Below the pieces are notes generated by a model. That model was not told the DNA's origin, searched no databases, and saw only the letters and a program-made list of their open reading frames with translations. Position numbers and translations under genes: made by a program. This document shows, piece by piece, positions 13,843-15,918 of a DNA stretch of 15,918 bases. The DNA is taken from assembly GCA_016794075.1 (NCBI GenBank), contig JAEUKU010000365.1, positions 1 through 15,918 of the forward strand, given 5' to 3'. Origin of the DNA: Rhodospirillaceae bacterium (GTDB taxonomy: Bacteria; Pseudomonadota; Alphaproteobacteria; Dongiales; Dongiaceae). The stretch's first letter is position 1. Every line of letters begins with the position of its first letter.

Positions 13843-14798
13843 CCGAAGCTCCGCGTCATGAACATGAGCAGCATCGCCAGCAGCGCCAGCATCAACGCGG
13901 CGCCGAGGAAGCCCGGCACCCGGAACACCCGCATCTTGGCGATGGAGATCTCGAACAGCGCCAGCAGAAAGCCGCCGATGCCGAGCTTCACCGCATAGGC
14001 GAGAACGCCGCCGGCATAAGCGGCCGGGCCGGCGCCGGCCTCGGCGATGCCCCAGGGCAGGAACATGGCGGCGATCAGCGACACATAGAGCAGCAGCTTC
14101 AGCATGGACGCGGCCTCGATCACCGCCAGATGCCGGCCGGAATACTCCAGCACCATTGCCTCGTGCACCATGGTGAGCTCCAGATGCGTCGCCGGATTGT
14201 CGACCGGGATGCGGGCGTTTTCCGCCAGCGCCACCATGATCAGCGCGATCAGCGCCAGGCCGAGCGAGACGCGCAATCTCACCTCCGCGTGGATCATGTG
14301 GCTGGCGACTGTGGAGAGCTGGGTCGAGCCGGCGATCAGCGCCAGCGTGAATACCACCATGATCATCGCCGGTTCGGCGAGGGAAGCGATCATCACCTCG
14401 CGGCTGGCGCCGATGCCGCCGAAGCTGGTGCCGACATCCATGCCCGCGAGAGCAAGAAAGAAGCGGGCACTGCCAAGCAGCGCCACGATGACGATGAGAT
14501 CGGCCGACCAGCTGAACAGCAGCCCGGTGGCGAAGGTCGGCACCAAGGCGGCGGCGACCCAGGTGGCAGCGAAAATCAGGTAAGGTGCGGCGCGGAACAG
14601 CCAGGAGGCATTCTCCGCCACCACCGCCTCCTTGCGCAGCAGGCGCAGCAGGTCGCGATAGGGCTGCAGCAGCGGCGGCCCCCGGCGGCGCAGCAGGCGC
14701 GCCTTCACCTTGCGTACGAAGCCGGTCAACAGCGGCGCCAGGCCCAGCACGACGAGCATCTGCCCGAACTGCACCAGGAGATCGCCGATCACAGCCAT
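13839..14798 (-). CDS. hyfC: Hydrogenase-4-like membrane subunit C (NuoH-like)
   Basis: This 319-residue protein is homologous to NuoH and HycD/HyfC, the heel subunit that joins the peripheral arm to the pump. Conserved cytoplasmic loops are present: RRRGPPLLQPYRDLLRLLRK (37-56), GGIGASREVMIASLAEP (127-143) and ENARIPVDNPATHLELTM (193-210), then VHEAMVLEYSGR (211-222). EISIAKMRVFRVP (283-295) follows in the last loop. The acidic residues of the second and third loops, which form the proton/quinone-coupling funnel in complex I, are retained. ATG 14796-14798 overlaps the hyfB end by ten bases. GTG 14790-14792 would give a GTGA overlap and remove two residues. Confidence 0.93.
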   Translation of the reverse strand: MAVIGDLLVQFGQMLVVLGLAPLLTGFVRKVKARLLRRRGPPLLQPYRDLLRLLRKEAVVAENASWLFRAAPYLIFAATWVAAALVPTFATGLLFSWSADLIVIVALLGSARFFLALAGMDVGTSFGGIGASREVMIASLAEPAMIMVVFTLALIAGSTQLSTVASHMIHAEVRLRVSLGLALIALIMVALAENARIPVDNPATHLELTMVHEAMVLEYSGRHLAVIEAASMLKLLLYVSLIAAMFLPWGIAEAGAGPAAYAGGVLAYAVKLGIGGFLLALFEISIAKMRVFRVPGFLGAALMLALLAMLLMFMTRSFG

Positions 14799-15918
14799 AT
14801 CACCAGCACCAGAAGCAGGCCGACCAGCGCCAGGAACACCAGGCTCAAATAGCGGCGGATGGTGAGGAATTGCAGGCGGTTGAGCCGGGTCGCCGCGGCG
14901 TCGACGATGCCGGCGATCGGCGCGTAACAGATGTCCCAGATGAAATCGCGCATCTCGAGCCGGAAGCGCGCCGGACCGGTGTCGCCGGGCGCCGACATCT
15001 CGACCTGCTCGCGCGCCTGGAACGCCAGCGTGCCGAAGACCCGGCGCAGCGGCTGGGCGAAGCTGCCGGCGGTGTATTGCGTGATCGGATCCGCATTGGG
15101 GAAGCCGCAATCCCAGGCCGGCGCGCGGCGCAGGCGGCGCTGCGCCACGCGGTGGATCAGCAGCGTGGTGACGCCCGAGGACAGCACGATGAAAAGGAAG
15201 ACCAGCAGCCCGTTATAGGAGCTGCGCGATTCCGCCACCGGCACGATGGACAGCCAGGGCTGCGCGGCCTGCATCGGCAATTGGCCGGCAAGCAGCATCT
15301 GCGCCGCCGGCTGGATGGCGTCGATGACCAGGCCGGGCAGGATGCCGGCCAGCAGGCACAGCAGCACCAGCGCCAGCATGGCGGCCAGCGAGAAGCGGTC
15401 GACCTCCCGCGCCTCGGCGACGGAGGTGGAGCGCGGCCGGCCGAGGAAGGCGATGCCGAACACCTTGACGAAGCAGGCGGCGACCAAGGCGGCGGAGAGC
15501 GCCATCATGGCGCCGGCCGTCGGCACCATCACCTTCAAGCCCCATTGCGGCAGGTCCGGGCTGATCAGCACCGCCTGGAACATCAGCCATTCCGAGGCGA
15601 AGCCGTTCAGCGGCGGCAAGGCGGCGATCGCGACGGCGCCGGCCAGGAAGGCGAAAGCGGTCACCGGCATGCGGTGGATCAGCCCGCCCATCCGCTCCAG
15701 GTCGCGCAGGCCGGTGGCCGAGAGCACGGCGCCGGCGCCGAGGAACAGCAGGCCCTTGAACAGGGAATGATTGAACACGTGGAACAAGGCGGCGGTCAGC
15801 GCCAGGGCCGCGGCGCCCGGCATGGCATTGGCGCCGAAGCCGAGCGCCAGGCCGAGGCCAATGAAGATGATGCCGATGTTCTCGATGGTCGAGTAGGCCA
15901 GCAGCCGCTTCAGATCCT
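14789..15918 (-). CDS. hyfB: Hydrogenase-4-like antiporter subunit B (NuoL-like), 5' end outside window
   Basis: The C-terminal 375 residues or so of a NuoL-like pump subunit are visible. The in-frame reading enters at the right edge with DLKRLLAYSTIENIGIIFIG, the conserved mid-protein antiporter motif. It continues with ALFHVFNHSLFKGLLFLGAG (lysine in the broken helix) and AALPPLNGFASEWLMFQ. The last third is the HyfB-specific tail: RRAPAWDCGFPNADPITQYT, then GPARFRLEMRDFIWDICYAP, and a final membrane helix (LSLVFLALVGLLLVLVIWL). It therefore lacks the long lateral helix of NuoL, as in hydrogenase-4/3 B subunits. It is probably the first or an early gene of the operon, and its start and promoter lie outside the window. 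Confidence 0.92.
   Translation of the reverse strand, partial: DLKRLLAYSTIENIGIIFIGLGLALGFGANAMPGAAALALTAALFHVFNHSLFKGLLFLGAGAVLSATGLRDLERMGGLIHRMPVTAFAFLAGAVAIAALPPLNGFASEWLMFQAVLISPDLPQWGLKVMVPTAGAMMALSAALVAACFVKVFGIAFLGRPRSTSVAEAREVDRFSLAAMLALVLLCLLAGILPGLVIDAIQPAAQMLLAGQLPMQAAQPWLSIVPVAESRSSYNGLLVFLFIVLSSGVTTLLIHRVAQRRLRRAPAWDCGFPNADPITQYTAGSFAQPLRRVFGTLAFQAREQVEMSAPGDTGPARFRLEMRDFIWDICYAPIAGIVDAAATRLNRLQFLTIRRYLSLVFLALVGLLLVLVIWL

Overview
The window is GC-rich and tightly packed. It reads as chromosomal DNA of an alphaproteobacterium. That placement is an inference from three things: the base composition, an intergenic palindromic repeat of a type common in that class, and the gene set. 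Nearly everything is on the minus strand. The exception is one pair of plus-strand genes at 3801-5295. I see no rRNA, tRNA, CRISPR array, transposase or integrase, and no gene-free stretch longer than about 210 bases.

Layout, left to right. (1) 1-3592, minus strand: a Mrp-type cation/proton antiporter operon, transcribed mrpE, mrpF, mrpG, a fused MbhD-MbhE-like gene, mrpB, mrpC, mrpD. mrpD runs off the left edge. (2) 3593-3800: a regulatory gap with an FNR/FixK-like box beside mrpE and a perfect hairpin. (3) 3801-5295, plus strand: two tandem paralogous membrane proteins of no family I can name, each with two membrane helices, a PH-like or similar beta-rich domain and a shared C-terminal tail. 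(4) 5302-8155, minus strand: an FAD amine oxidase and a glutamine-synthetase-family ligase of the PuuA/GlnT kind, separated by a 27-base inverted repeat. They look like an amine or polyamine catabolic pair. (5) 8244-9566, minus strand: two tandem DUF2062 membrane proteins. (6) 9671-15918, minus strand: a hydrogenase-4-like cluster, transcribed hyfB (cut by the right edge), hyfC, hyfE, hyfF, hyfG, hyfI.

The main point of interest is that the hyf-like cluster is probably not a hydrogenase. In its large subunit (HyfG-like, a NuoC-NuoD fusion) both cysteines of the first nickel-binding motif are serines, and the C-terminal DPCxxC motif is absent. The tyrosine used for quinone binding in complex I aligns with a glycine. 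The small NuoB-like subunit keeps its iron-sulfur cysteines. No NuoI-like ferredoxin subunit and no maturation gene lies in the window. This matches the energy-converting hydrogenase-related (Ehr) complexes, whose redox reaction is unknown.

The window therefore holds two complex-I-derived ion-pumping machines on one strand, about 6 kb apart. The Mrp operon has the gene order of the MbhA-H block of archaeal membrane-bound hydrogenase (E-F-G-D/E-B-C-D) rather than the usual bacterial mrpABCDEFG order. Within both operons genes abut or overlap by 1 to 10 bases, so translational coupling and co-assembly are likely.
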